In this document: positions 9,022-17,411 of the stretch, piece after piece
Layout: the number at the start of each line of letters is the position of its first letter
Position numbering within the stretch: the stretch's first letter is position 1
NCBI GenBank assembly: GCA_016705065.1
Contig: JADIYY010000004.1
Span: 124,001 to 188,000, forward strand
Reading direction: 5' to 3'
DNA: 64,000 bases
Source of the DNA: Candidatus Aalborgiella aggregata
Lineage (GTDB): Bacteria; Pseudomonadota; Gammaproteobacteria; Burkholderiales; Burkholderiaceae_C
The notes under the pieces: model-generated
Databases searched by the model: none
What the model saw: only the letters and a program-made list of their open reading frames with translations
What the model was told of the DNA's origin: nothing
Program-made: the position numbers and the translations under genes

Positions 9022-9962
9022 GCATCCACCTTTTTCAAAATAAACCCAATACGCGGGAAATGCACAAACACTTCACCCGTGCGCGCATCCTCGCGGCGCA
9101 AGGTGTAGCGGGTGCGCGTGGCGGCTACCAGTTCGCCAACTGTGGGCTCTGGGCCAAAGCTATCCGCGGTGATGATGACTTGGCTACCTAGCGCAATACC
9201 GTGCTCATCTTGGAACGCGTTATTAACGCCAAATAGGCTGCTATCCGGCACAGATTCTTCGCAAAGCGCTATGGATTCAGTAGCATTTGACTTACTGACC
9301 TGTCCATGCCCAAACGCTGCCATGCGGTCCATCCAAGCCAAGATATTCGGTGTGGCATCAAGCACACTGGCCAAAGGCGGCACGATGTTTCGCGTGAACC
9401 ACAGCGGGTGATAGACCGCAAAATCCGCCACGCTGGGTGCTCTGCCGAGCAAAAATTTTTGCCCATCTAGCATGTTAGAAATGCGGCGCAGATAGCTTTT
9501 GTAGCTGGCTGCTGCATCTGCAAAATGCATACGTGGTGCGCCGCCTCGCATGGCCTGACGATCAGCCACGAAGGCTTTGAGATTTTCTGGCGGCTGATCT
9601 TTGAAAACATGCGCAGCCCCTGCGGGCTGAAAGTTAAATGCCATGGCGACCGGAAACAATTGCTGATCTGCCCACTGCGCCACCGTGCGCGCCAAGCCAT
9701 TCTGACCTTGTGGGTAGAGCGTTTTTTCTGGACTCAGATGCTCTAGCACATCGCAAATCAGCATGGTGTCGCACACGACTTGATTGCCGATTTGCAAAAC
9801 AGGAATGCGCCTGTAGCCACCCGTCAAGGACTGCAAATCGGGCTTGGGCATGATCATCGGCTGATAGACCGATTTCCAAGCCAAATTCTTATAGCCCATG
9901 ATCGCGCGGATTTTCTCCGCAAACGGTGAAGTGGTGTAGTGGTGCAGGATGATGTCTGGCAT
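9018..9962 (-). CDS. Glutathione S-transferase family protein
   Basis: 314 aa from the ATG at 9962; a longer TTG start at 9980 is possible but lacks support. The N-terminal thioredoxin-like domain begins IILHHYTTSPFAEKIR, with Ser as the probable glutathione-activating residue, and has the cis-proline strand RRIPVLQIG followed by D-T-M. A GST C-terminal helical domain follows (FLLGRAPSVADFAVYH). The last 80 residues, beta-rich, are longer than a plain GST. The function may be detoxification or an isomerase/hydratase step in acyl-CoA metabolism; only the fold is supported. ATGA overlap with the downstream SDR. Confidence 0.82.
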   Translation of the reverse strand: MPDIILHHYTTSPFAEKIRAIMGYKNLAWKSVYQPMIMPKPDLQSLTGGYRRIPVLQIGNQVVCDTMLICDVLEHLSPEKTLYPQGQNGLARTVAQWADQQLFPVAMAFNFQPAGAAHVFKDQPPENLKAFVADRQAMRGGAPRMHFADAAASYKSYLRRISNMLDGQKFLLGRAPSVADFAVYHPLWFTRNIVPPLASVLDATPNILAWMDRMAAFGHGQVSKSNATESIALCEESVPDSSLFGVNNAFQDEHGIALGSQVIITADSFGPEPTVGELVAATRTRYTLRREDARTGEVFVHFPRIGFILKKVDA

Positions 9963-9983
9963 AAGAATCCGTTGTAACAATTC

Positions 9984-11000
9984 TCAGTTCAATTTCACCA
10001 ATTGCTTGCCAAAGTTTTTACCTGATAACAAACCAATGAAAGCTTCAGGCGCAGCTGCAATGCCTTGTGCCACCGATTCTTTGAATTTCAATTTGCCCAT
10101 TGCCACCATGGTGCCCAATTCTTTCAATGCTTCTGGCCACACTTCCATGTGCTCTGAAACAATGAAGCCGCGCAATGTGATGCGATTCACCAACAACAAT
10201 TGGGGTTGTGTGATGGGTACTGGCGCACCGTTGTAGCCGGCAATCATGCCGCACAAAGCAATGCGGCCAAAGGCGTTCATGCGGCTCAACACCACATCCA
10301 AAATCACACCACCAACGTTTTCAAAGTAGCCGTCAATGCCATCAGGTGTCACATCTTTCAAGGCTTTGTAGAGTGATTTGCTGTCGGGATGGGCTTTGTA
10401 ATCAATACAGGCATCAAAGCCCAATTCATCCACTACATATTTGCATTTATCCGCACCGCCTGCAAAACCAATCACCCGGCAACCTTTGGCTTTAGCCAAC
10501 TGACCAACCACACTTCCCACCGCACCGCTGGCTGCGCTGACAGCAATGGTTTGACCAGCTTTAGGCTCACAAATTTTCATCAAACCGTACCATGCTGTAA
10601 CGCCTGGCATGCCCACAGAACCCAGGTACGCTGACAATGGAATATATTGTGTCTCTACTTTGCGCAGCATGCCCGGTGCGTTACCGTCAACCACGCTATA
10701 TTGTTGCCATCCACCCATGCCAACCACTTTGTCGCCTACGGCGAATTTGGGGTTTTTACTTTCGGCGATTTCACCCACTGTGCCACCACCCATTACTTCA
10801 CCTAAAGCTTGCGCTGCGGTGTAGCTTTTGCTGTCGTTCATGCGACCACGCATATAAGGGTCAAGGCTCAGGTAATGGTGTTTAACCAAGACTTCGCCAT
10901 CTTTCAATGCGGGTGTCTCACTGCTGACCAGTTTAAAGTTGCTGACTGTGGCCTCTTCTTTAGGGCGATTGTCTAAAAGGATTTGCTGATTGATAGGCAT
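9984..11000 (-). CDS. NADP-dependent medium-chain reductase, CurA/YncB type
   Basis: 338 aa zinc-free MDR enzyme of the leukotriene B4 dehydrogenase / curcumin reductase group. It starts with the family LLDNRP motif, has LSLDPYMRGRM near residue 48, the nucleotide loop AASGAVGSVVGQLAK near residue 153, and GYFENVGG near residue 225. Such enzymes reduce alpha,beta-unsaturated ketones or aldehydes with NADPH. Its place in the beta-oxidation run suggests handling of unsaturated acyl intermediates or aldehydes, an inference. It lies 28 bases after the second SDR gene. Confidence 0.87.
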   Translation of the reverse strand: MPINQQILLDNRPKEEATVSNFKLVSSETPALKDGEVLVKHHYLSLDPYMRGRMNDSKSYTAAQALGEVMGGGTVGEIAESKNPKFAVGDKVVGMGGWQQYSVVDGNAPGMLRKVETQYIPLSAYLGSVGMPGVTAWYGLMKICEPKAGQTIAVSAASGAVGSVVGQLAKAKGCRVIGFAGGADKCKYVVDELGFDACIDYKAHPDSKSLYKALKDVTPDGIDGYFENVGGVILDVVLSRMNAFGRIALCGMIAGYNGAPVPITQPQLLLVNRITLRGFIVSEHMEVWPEALKELGTMVAMGKLKFKESVAQGIAAAPEAFIGLLSGKNFGKQLVKLN

Positions 11001-11028
11001 AGTGTTCTCACAAAAAGTTAAATTGAAT

Positions 11029-11820
11029 TTATCCGCCAGTCACGACTGACACGCCGCCATCCACAGCCATCCATTGGCCTGTGATGTGTTTGCCAGCATC
11101 GGATGCATATAAAAGGGTGATGCCTTTCAAATCCTCATCGTCACCGAGACGTTGCAAAGGTGCACCACCAATGAGTTTGTCCTCACCCAATTTCTCTAAG
11201 ATGCCGACTGTCATTTTGCTGGGGAAAAATCCAGGACAAATGGCGTTGACCGTGATGTTATGTGGGCCCCACTCTGCTCCCAACGTGCGCGTAAAATTTA
11301 CCACCGCACCTTTGGATGTGTTGTAGGCAATGGTGTGCATACCCAAGGGGTTACCGTTCAAACCTGCAATGGATGCGATGTTGATGATGCGACCAGCCTT
11401 GTTTGGAATCATGCTGCGTTTGGCAATGTGCTGGCTCAAAATAAAGTAGCCACGAATATTGAGGTTCATGACCTTATCCCATGCTTCTACTGGGTGATCT
11501 TCCGCCGCTGCACCCCAAGCCGCACCTGCATTGTTCACCAAGATGTCGACACGACCCATGCGTTTAATGGCCTCGTCGGCCAAAGCACGAATGTCAGCTT
11601 CTTTGCTGCAATCAGCTGCAATGTAGTCAGCATCAATACCAGCACCTTTTAATTCGGCGACGGCTTGTACCAAATCATCTGCCTTGCGCGAGCTGACAAT
11701 GATTTTGGCACCGGCTTCACCCAGCGCATGCGCCATTTGCAAACCCAAACCTCGCGAGCCACCAGTGACCAATGCGGTTTTGCCTTTGAGATCAAATAAT
11801 TGTTGTACGGTACGGGACAT
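11029..11820 (-). CDS. SDR family oxidoreductase
   Basis: 263 aa. TGGSRGLG (19-26), NNAG (96-99), catalytic Ser150, Tyr166 and Lys170 (YNTSK). The dinucleotide loop and the following SSRK segment (Arg after strand 2) favour NADP(H). It resembles 3-oxoacyl-ACP/CoA reductase-like members. It sits 24 bases downstream of the acyl-CoA dehydrogenase gene, with a clear GGAG ribosome site, and is the fourth gene of the run. Substrate not determinable from sequence. Confidence 0.88.
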   Translation of the reverse strand: MSRTVQQLFDLKGKTALVTGGSRGLGLQMAHALGEAGAKIIVSSRKADDLVQAVAELKGAGIDADYIAADCSKEADIRALADEAIKRMGRVDILVNNAGAAWGAAAEDHPVEAWDKVMNLNIRGYFILSQHIAKRSMIPNKAGRIINIASIAGLNGNPLGMHTIAYNTSKGAVVNFTRTLGAEWGPHNITVNAICPGFFPSKMTVGILEKLGEDKLIGGAPLQRLGDDEDLKGITLLYASDAGKHITGQWMAVDGGVSVVTGG

Positions 11821-11844
11821 TTTTTCTCCTTGTATTATTTGAAA

Positions 11845-13677
11845 TTAATAATCTTCTTCACGCATCTGCGCGCAAGTCATATCGCGCTCTTGCACCACCT
11901 TCAGCCATGCGCCTATCTTTGGCAACTCATAATGATAAAAATAGGCTGTAGACGGCGTATTTATTGCCTTTATTGCTATATTATTTGTAGCGATATCCAA
12001 CCATATCCATGCCAATACTACGTGCCCAAATGCTTGCATATAGGGTACCGCGTTAGCCAATGCTTCTTGTGGGTTGCCATTGGCCCAGGCTGCTTGTGTG
12101 GCCTTCTGTACGGCATCAATCGCCTGATCCAATTCAATCGCAAAGGTTTTCAGCGAATCGTGTTGTGCTGCTTTCTTGCTGCTAGCCTGCATGCGTGCGC
12201 GCAACAATTGCCAAGCCTTGCCGCCTTCCATCAAAACTTTGCGCCCTAACAAATCAGCCGCTTGAATGCCATGTGTGCCTTCATGAATCATATTCAAGCG
12301 GTTATCGCGCCAATATTGCTCGACTGGGAAATCTCGGGTGTAACCGTAACCACCATGAATTTGTATAGCCAAGCTGTTGGCTTCTAAACACCATTCGCTA
12401 GGCCAGCTTTTGGCGATCGGCATCAGTACTTCTAAAAGCAATCTGGCTTCTTCTGCACTAGCCACATCACCCGTCATTTCTTCATCCACCAAGCGGGCGC
12501 AATACAACTCCAATGCCAATGCGCCCTCGCAATACGATTTTTGCGCCAGCAGCATGCGTTTCACATCGGCATGTTCAATGATGCGCACTTGCGGCTGTGC
12601 GGCATCTTTACCGCCAGCGCCCAGCAATCGCCCTTGCGGACGATTTTGCGCATAGTCCAGCGATGCATAGTAGCCTGCCAAGCCCAACATGGTTGCGGCG
12701 GTACCGACACCAATGCGCGCTTTGTTCATCATGTGGAACATGCAGCGCAAGCCCTCTCCTGGCTTACCGACCAAATAGCCCACTGCGCCACTTTGGCCAC
12801 CCGGTTTGAATTTGCCTTCACCAAAATTCAACAATGTATTGGTGGTGCCACGCCAGCCCAATTTGTGATTCAAACCTGCCAAGGCTACGTCGTTGCGTTC
12901 TCCTGTTAATTGCGCGTTCGTATCCACCATTTTTTTCGGAACGATGAACAATGAAATGCCGCGCGTGCCAGGAATCAATTTGCCTGTCTCATCTGGGATT
13001 TTTGCTAATACCAAATGAACGATATTCTCGGTCAACTCATGGTCACCTGATGAAATCCACATCTTGTTGCCTTTGAGGCGGTAGCGTGGACCCAATGCAT
13101 CATTTTGCCAATCACCGAATGTGCTGATGGTATCGGTATCAATGTCGGGTGTGGCGCGCGTGGTGATATCGGAAAGGCTTGAGCCTGCTTGCGGTTCGCT
13201 CAAACACATGGTGCCGGCCCAACGGCCAGAAAATTCGTTATTGGCAAAGACTTCTTTTTGTTTATCTGTGCCATGCACCAAGAGCAAGCCGGCATTGCCA
13301 GCTGTCAACATGTGTGAACCAATACTGACTGAGGCGCAAGCAAAAAATGCATTGGCTGCCGCTTCAACTACATACGGTAATTGCATGCCGTTCAAAGCAT
13401 AGTCCTGCGCAGCGCTCAACATGCCCGATTCAACGTACGCAGCATGTGCGTCGTGTGTGGCCTGTGGCAAGATGACTTTTTCGCCGTCGAAATGCGGCTC
13501 TTGCGTATCGACAATGCGATTAAACGGTGCGTACTTTTCACGTGCAATGCGTTCGCACGTATCCAGCACCGCATCAAATGTTTCACGCGAGTGGTCGCTG
13601 AACCGCTCGCGTTGATTCAATGTTTCAACCCCTAGCCAGTGATACAATAAATGATCAATGGTCTGTCTGAGTCGCAT
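11845..13677 (-). CDS. Acyl-CoA dehydrogenase with C-terminal extension domain
   Basis: 610 aa, the long AcdB/FadE-like form rather than the 380-aa classic enzyme. FAD-dependent first step of beta-oxidation. Visible signs are CLSEPQAGS (158-166) for substrate/FAD contact, KMWISSG near 205, GYGYTRDFPVEQYWRD (443-458) and the catalytic base Glu466 in IHEGTHGIQ. Residues about 562-582 (IATNNIA to YFYH) derive from a dispersed palindromic repeat read in the sense direction in the C-terminal domain, just before the conserved YELPKI segment; the frame is intact. It follows the thiolase gene by 15 bases. Confidence 0.93.
   Translation of the reverse strand: MRLRQTIDHLLYHWLGVETLNQRERFSDHSRETFDAVLDTCERIAREKYAPFNRIVDTQEPHFDGEKVILPQATHDAHAAYVESGMLSAAQDYALNGMQLPYVVEAAANAFFACASVSIGSHMLTAGNAGLLLVHGTDKQKEVFANNEFSGRWAGTMCLSEPQAGSSLSDITTRATPDIDTDTISTFGDWQNDALGPRYRLKGNKMWISSGDHELTENIVHLVLAKIPDETGKLIPGTRGISLFIVPKKMVDTNAQLTGERNDVALAGLNHKLGWRGTTNTLLNFGEGKFKPGGQSGAVGYLVGKPGEGLRCMFHMMNKARIGVGTAATMLGLAGYYASLDYAQNRPQGRLLGAGGKDAAQPQVRIIEHADVKRMLLAQKSYCEGALALELYCARLVDEEMTGDVASAEEARLLLEVLMPIAKSWPSEWCLEANSLAIQIHGGYGYTRDFPVEQYWRDNRLNMIHEGTHGIQAADLLGRKVLMEGGKAWQLLRARMQASSKKAAQHDSLKTFAIELDQAIDAVQKATQAAWANGNPQEALANAVPYMQAFGHVVLAWIWLDIATNNIAIKAINTPSTAYFYHYELPKIGAWLKVVQERDMTCAQMREEDY
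11931..11991 (-). repeat. Dispersed palindromic element, copy 2 (inside acyl-CoA dehydrogenase gene)
   Basis: On the minus strand reads CGCTAC - 7 nt - ATAGCA, then AGGCAATAAATACGCC and CTACAGCC, then an AT-rich tail. Same direction as the host gene; translated as part of the C-terminal domain. Confidence 0.85.
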
Positions 13678-13692
13678 CTTGAAGCGCTCTGA

Positions 13693-14868
13693 TTACAAAA
13701 CTTCAAATACCCCAGCCGCACCCATGCCACCGCCAATGCACATGGTGATGCAGACACGTTTAGCGCCACGGCGTTTGCCCTCAATCAAAGCATGTCCTGT
13801 CAACCGTTGGCCGCTCATGCCGTAAGGATGACCAATGGCGATAGCGCCACCATTCACATTCAAACGATCAAGCGGAATGCCCAATTTGTCAGCTGAGTAC
13901 AAAACCTGCACAGCGAACGCTTCGTTCAGCTCCCACAGGTCAATGTCTTGCACGGTGAGGCCCAAGCGCTTCAACACTTTGGGTACAGCAAAGACAGGAC
14001 CAATGCCCATCTCGTCTGGATCGCAGCCAGCGACCGCAAAACCGAGGAATCGGCCCAATGGCTTCATGCCACGCTTTTCAGCGAGCTTTTCATCCATGAC
14101 CACACAAGCACCTGCGCCGTCGGAAAACTGGCTGGCGTTGCCTGCTGTGATGACACCACCAGGTAAAACTGTGCGAATGTCTTTGATGCTTTCGTAAGTC
14201 GTGCCAGCACGCATGCCTTCATCCACGCTCACGGTCACTTCCTTGGTCATCAAACCCATCACCTTATCGGCCACGCCCATCTTCACAGTGATGGGTGCAA
14301 TTTCGTCATTGAAAAGCCCTTTTTCATGGGCTGCACAGGCCTTTTGTTGACTGGCTGCGCCCCATTGATCCATGCGTTCTTTGGGAAAGTTGTAGCGTTT
14401 GGCCACGTTTTCTGCGGTTTGCATCATGTTCCAGTAAATCGTGGGTTTGTTTTTCACGAGCCAAGGATCTTGAAACATGTGCATGTTCATTTCCTGTTGC
14501 ACACAAGAAATGCTTTCTACGCCACCTGCGACAAAAATGTCACCTTCACCCGCAATGATGCGCTGTGCCGCCATTGCGATGGTTTGCAAGCCGGATGAAC
14601 AAAAGCGGTTCACTGTCACAGCCGACACGCTGTCTGGCAATCCTGCACGCAAGGCTGCCTGACGCGCAATGTTCCAGCCTGTGGCCCCTTCAGGGTTGGC
14701 ACAGCCCAAGATCACGTCTTCGACTTCACCGGCTTCAATGCCGGCACGCTTGACGGCGTGTTCAATGGCGTGACCGCCCAAAGTTGCGCCATGCGTCATA
14801 TTGAATGCACCTTTCCAACTCTTGGCCAAAGGTGTGCGTGCGGTTGAGACAATTACTGCTGATGTCAT
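13693..14868 (-). CDS. Acetyl-CoA C-acyltransferase (3-ketoacyl-CoA thiolase)
   Basis: 391 aa, standard thiolase size. Thiolytic cleavage of 3-ketoacyl-CoA, last step of beta-oxidation. Nucleophile Cys90 in NRFCSSG, His347 in GHPYGMSG and second catalytic Cys377 in TMCIGGG are all present. The second gene of the minus-strand run, 37 bases after the FadJ-type gene, giving the classic pair that completes hydration, oxidation and thiolysis. FadI/FadA-like, but subfamily is not clear by eye. Confidence 0.94.
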   Translation of the reverse strand: MTSAVIVSTARTPLAKSWKGAFNMTHGATLGGHAIEHAVKRAGIEAGEVEDVILGCANPEGATGWNIARQAALRAGLPDSVSAVTVNRFCSSGLQTIAMAAQRIIAGEGDIFVAGGVESISCVQQEMNMHMFQDPWLVKNKPTIYWNMMQTAENVAKRYNFPKERMDQWGAASQQKACAAHEKGLFNDEIAPITVKMGVADKVMGLMTKEVTVSVDEGMRAGTTYESIKDIRTVLPGGVITAGNASQFSDGAGACVVMDEKLAEKRGMKPLGRFLGFAVAGCDPDEMGIGPVFAVPKVLKRLGLTVQDIDLWELNEAFAVQVLYSADKLGIPLDRLNVNGGAIAIGHPYGMSGQRLTGHALIEGKRRGAKRVCITMCIGGGMGAAGVFEVL

Positions 14869-14905
14869 GATCTTTTCCTTAATGTACGGTTGTTACTTGC
14901 GGTAC

Positions 14906-17005
14906 TTAGTTGAATGTTTTACCTTCAGCCACCAATTTGGCCAACAAGGGTGCGGGTTCCCAAAATGCGGCATCGTCCAATGGATTTTGAGCGAATCGTT
15001 TCATGCTTTGCACCACATTGAACAAGCCCACTTCATCAGCGTAATTCATGGGTCCACCACGGTAGGGAGGGAATCCATAGCCCATGATGTAGACCATATC
15101 GATATCGCTGGCTTTGTTGGCAATGCCTTCTTGCAAAATATGGGCTGCTTCGTTCACCAAAGAGTAAACTAGGCGTTGCACAATTTCTTCATTTGAAATT
15201 TTGCGTGGTGTGATACCCAAAGATTGACGATGTGCTTCGACCATCGCTTCAACCTCCTTATTCGGTATCGCATCACGCTTGCCTGCTACATAGTCGTACC
15301 AGCCTGCGCCTGTTTTTTGTCCAAAACGACCTTTTTCACACAACAAATCAGCTGTTTTGCTGTATTTCATATTTGGCTTTTCAACATAACGGCGCTTGCG
15401 AATGGCCCAACCAATGTCGTTGCCTGCCAAATCGCCCATGCGGAATGGGCCCATGGCAAAACCGAAAGATTCAATGGCTTTATCCACTTGTGCTGGCGTA
15501 CAGCCTTCATCTAACAGAAAGCCTGCTTGACGTCCATATTGTTCAATCATGCGGTTGCCGATAAAGCCATCACACACACCTGAAACAACAGCAGTCTTCT
15601 TGATTTTCTTGCCCAATGCCATCACGGTAGCCAAGACATCTTTGGCAGTTTTCTCACCGCGCACGACTTCCAAGAGCTTCATGACATTCGCTGGGCTGAA
15701 GAAATGCATGCCGATCACATCTTGTGGGCGTTTGGTGAAACTGGCGATTTTGTTCAAATCGAGTGTGGATGTGTTGCTGGCCAAAATTGCGCCGGCTTTC
15801 ATCACGCCATCTAAGGATTTGAAGACGGCTTCTTTCACGCCCATTTCTTCAAATACGGCTTCAATGACCAAGTCCGCATCTTTCAAATCGGTGTATGCCA
15901 AAGTGGTGCTGAGCAAAGCCATGCGTTGCTCATACTTATCTTGTTTGAGCTTGCCTTTTTTAACTTGCGCTTCGTAATTTTTGCGGATGATGCCCAAGCC
16001 TTTGTCCAAAGCTTCTTGCTTCATCTCCAACATTTTGACGCGGATACCCGCATTCAAGAAATTCATGGCGATGCCACCACCCATGGTGCCTGCGCCAATG
16101 ATGGCAACAGAATTTACCGCACGCAATGGTGTATCAGCTGGAACATCAGGTATTTTAGAAGCGGCACGGTCAGCCATGAACAAGTGGCGTAGCGATTTGC
16201 TTTCAGGCGTGAACATCAGGTTCTTAAAGATGGCCAATTCAGCGGCCATGCCCGCGTCAAATTTCATTTGTGTGGCATTGCGAACTGCTTCCACACACTT
16301 CATCGGTGCTGGGTAATTTTTGGCCATGCCTTTGACCATGTTGCCTGCAAAGCCAAAATAGGCATCACCCAGCGGGTGTTTGCAAGGCATGTTGCGTACC
16401 AAAGGCAATGGGCGTGTGTCGGCAACGGATTCTGCCAACGCGATCGCTTCGGCTTGCAAGCTGTCTACTGATGCTGACATTTTGTCAAATAACTTCTGGC
16501 CAGGCAATTGCGCCAGCATTTCACTCTTAACAGGTTCACCGCTCACAATCATGTTGAGCGCAGCTTCAACACCCAATACGCGCGGTAAACGCTGCGTGCC
16601 GCCAGCGCCTGGAATCAAGCCCAATTTCACTTCTGGCAATGCCACATTGCAACCAGGGGCAGCGATGCGGTAATGGCAACCCAATGCCAATTCCAACCCA
16701 CCACCCATGGTGACTGTGTGAACGGCCGCCACGACTGGCTTGCTGGCGTTTTCGATTGCCAAAATGACACTCAATAAATTGGGCTCTTGAATGGCTTTAG
16801 GGCTACCAAATTCCTTGATGTCGGCGCCACCTGAAAACGCTTTGCCTGCGCCAGTGATAACAATGGCTTTGACAGACGCATCGGCTTGTGCCTTGGCCAA
16901 GCCATCGGTAATAGCCACCCGTGTTGAGAAACCCAAGCCGTTCACAGGCGGGTTGTCTAAGGTAATCACAGCAACCGTGCCGTGAACTTTGTAATGTGCC
17001 GTCAT
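14906..17005 (-). CDS. Enoyl-CoA hydratase / 3-hydroxyacyl-CoA dehydrogenase fusion (FadJ/FadB type)
   Basis: 699 aa bifunctional beta-oxidation protein. The N-terminal crotonase domain (about 1-190) has GGGLELALG with Glu105 and LPEVKLGLIPGAGG with Glu125 as candidate catalytic acids. The dehydrogenase domain begins near 297 with IIGAGTMGGG and contains the catalytic His434 in MHFFSPAN; the C-terminal helical repeats end near 699. First gene of the run, with GGAG before ATG. A TACAAT -10-like hexamer and a perfect 11-bp inverted repeat lie directly upstream, so expression is probably controlled by a TetR-family fatty-acid regulator encoded elsewhere. Confidence 0.94.
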   Translation of the reverse strand: MTAHYKVHGTVAVITLDNPPVNGLGFSTRVAITDGLAKAQADASVKAIVITGAGKAFSGGADIKEFGSPKAIQEPNLLSVILAIENASKPVVAAVHTVTMGGGLELALGCHYRIAAPGCNVALPEVKLGLIPGAGGTQRLPRVLGVEAALNMIVSGEPVKSEMLAQLPGQKLFDKMSASVDSLQAEAIALAESVADTRPLPLVRNMPCKHPLGDAYFGFAGNMVKGMAKNYPAPMKCVEAVRNATQMKFDAGMAAELAIFKNLMFTPESKSLRHLFMADRAASKIPDVPADTPLRAVNSVAIIGAGTMGGGIAMNFLNAGIRVKMLEMKQEALDKGLGIIRKNYEAQVKKGKLKQDKYEQRMALLSTTLAYTDLKDADLVIEAVFEEMGVKEAVFKSLDGVMKAGAILASNTSTLDLNKIASFTKRPQDVIGMHFFSPANVMKLLEVVRGEKTAKDVLATVMALGKKIKKTAVVSGVCDGFIGNRMIEQYGRQAGFLLDEGCTPAQVDKAIESFGFAMGPFRMGDLAGNDIGWAIRKRRYVEKPNMKYSKTADLLCEKGRFGQKTGAGWYDYVAGKRDAIPNKEVEAMVEAHRQSLGITPRKISNEEIVQRLVYSLVNEAAHILQEGIANKASDIDMVYIMGYGFPPYRGGPMNYADEVGLFNVVQSMKRFAQNPLDDAAFWEPAPLLAKLVAEGKTFN

Positions 17006-17036
17006 CGCGCTACTCCTAAGTTTGGAATGAAATCAT

Positions 17037-17060
17037 AAAAAAGAACGGTCGTTCTTTTTT
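17037..17060. promoter_or_regulatory. Perfect 11-2-11 inverted repeat, probable TetR-family operator
   Basis: Arms are six A then GAACG, a GT spacer, and CGTTC then six T. The centre GAACG-N2-CGTTC looks like sites of TetR-type regulators of fatty-acid degradation. It lies about 32 bases before the FadJ-type start, immediately downstream of a TACAAT hexamer, where a repressor would block initiation. Confidence 0.65.
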
Positions 17061-17064
17061 AGTC

Positions 17065-17070
17065 ATTGTA
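17065..17070 (-). promoter_or_regulatory. Candidate -10 element for the beta-oxidation run
   Basis: TACAAT on the minus strand, just upstream of the palindrome. No convincing -35 hexamer is seen at 16-18 bases, so this is tentative. Confidence 0.4.
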
Positions 17071-17110
17071 GCGAGTTTTAACGGTTAACGCGATTTGTTA
17101 ATTATTTTCT

Positions 17111-17130
17111 AAAAACCCCAAAGGCGGGGT
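17111..17130 (-). terminator. Intrinsic terminator after the DUF2892 gene
   Basis: On the minus strand ACCCC - GCCTTT - GGGGT followed by a T run. It separates the efflux operon from the beta-oxidation run. Short 5-bp stem. Confidence 0.55.
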
Positions 17131-17150
17131 AGCAGAGTAGACCCAACTGC

Positions 17151-17375
17151 TTAGTTGCAGCAACCAGCTTTGGTTTCAGGTACACCGATGGCTTTCAAGA
17201 TTTTGCTCAATGGGCAAAAACCAGTGATGCCAGATTGAAACAAATTGACGCCAACAAAAGCAGTGAAAGCTAGTGCCCACTCGCTTACAAATATAGGACT
17301 TGCTTCAATTCCCAATGCCAATGAAAGCATCACGAAAAAGCCAGCGATGGTGAATGTGTAGCTGGTAACGGTCAT
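17151..17375 (-). CDS. DUF2892 (YgaP-like) small inner-membrane protein
   Basis: 74 aa with two hydrophobic helices (about 8-27 and 33-52) and the family signature GVNLFQSGITGFCPLSKIL, ending in a Cys-Cys pair (AGCCN). The same domain forms the membrane part of E. coli YgaP, fused there to a rhodanese domain that handles sulfane sulfur. It lies 36 bases after the RND permease gene and before a terminator, so it is the last gene of the efflux operon. The conserved Cys in GFCPL and the C-terminal pair could take part in thiol chemistry; that is inference. Confidence 0.82.
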   Translation of the reverse strand: MTVTSYTFTIAGFFVMLSLALGIEASPIFVSEWALAFTAFVGVNLFQSGITGFCPLSKILKAIGVPETKAGCCN

Positions 17376-17411
17376 GAAAAACTCCTGATTAAATTAAAAA
17401 ACGATGAAAAA

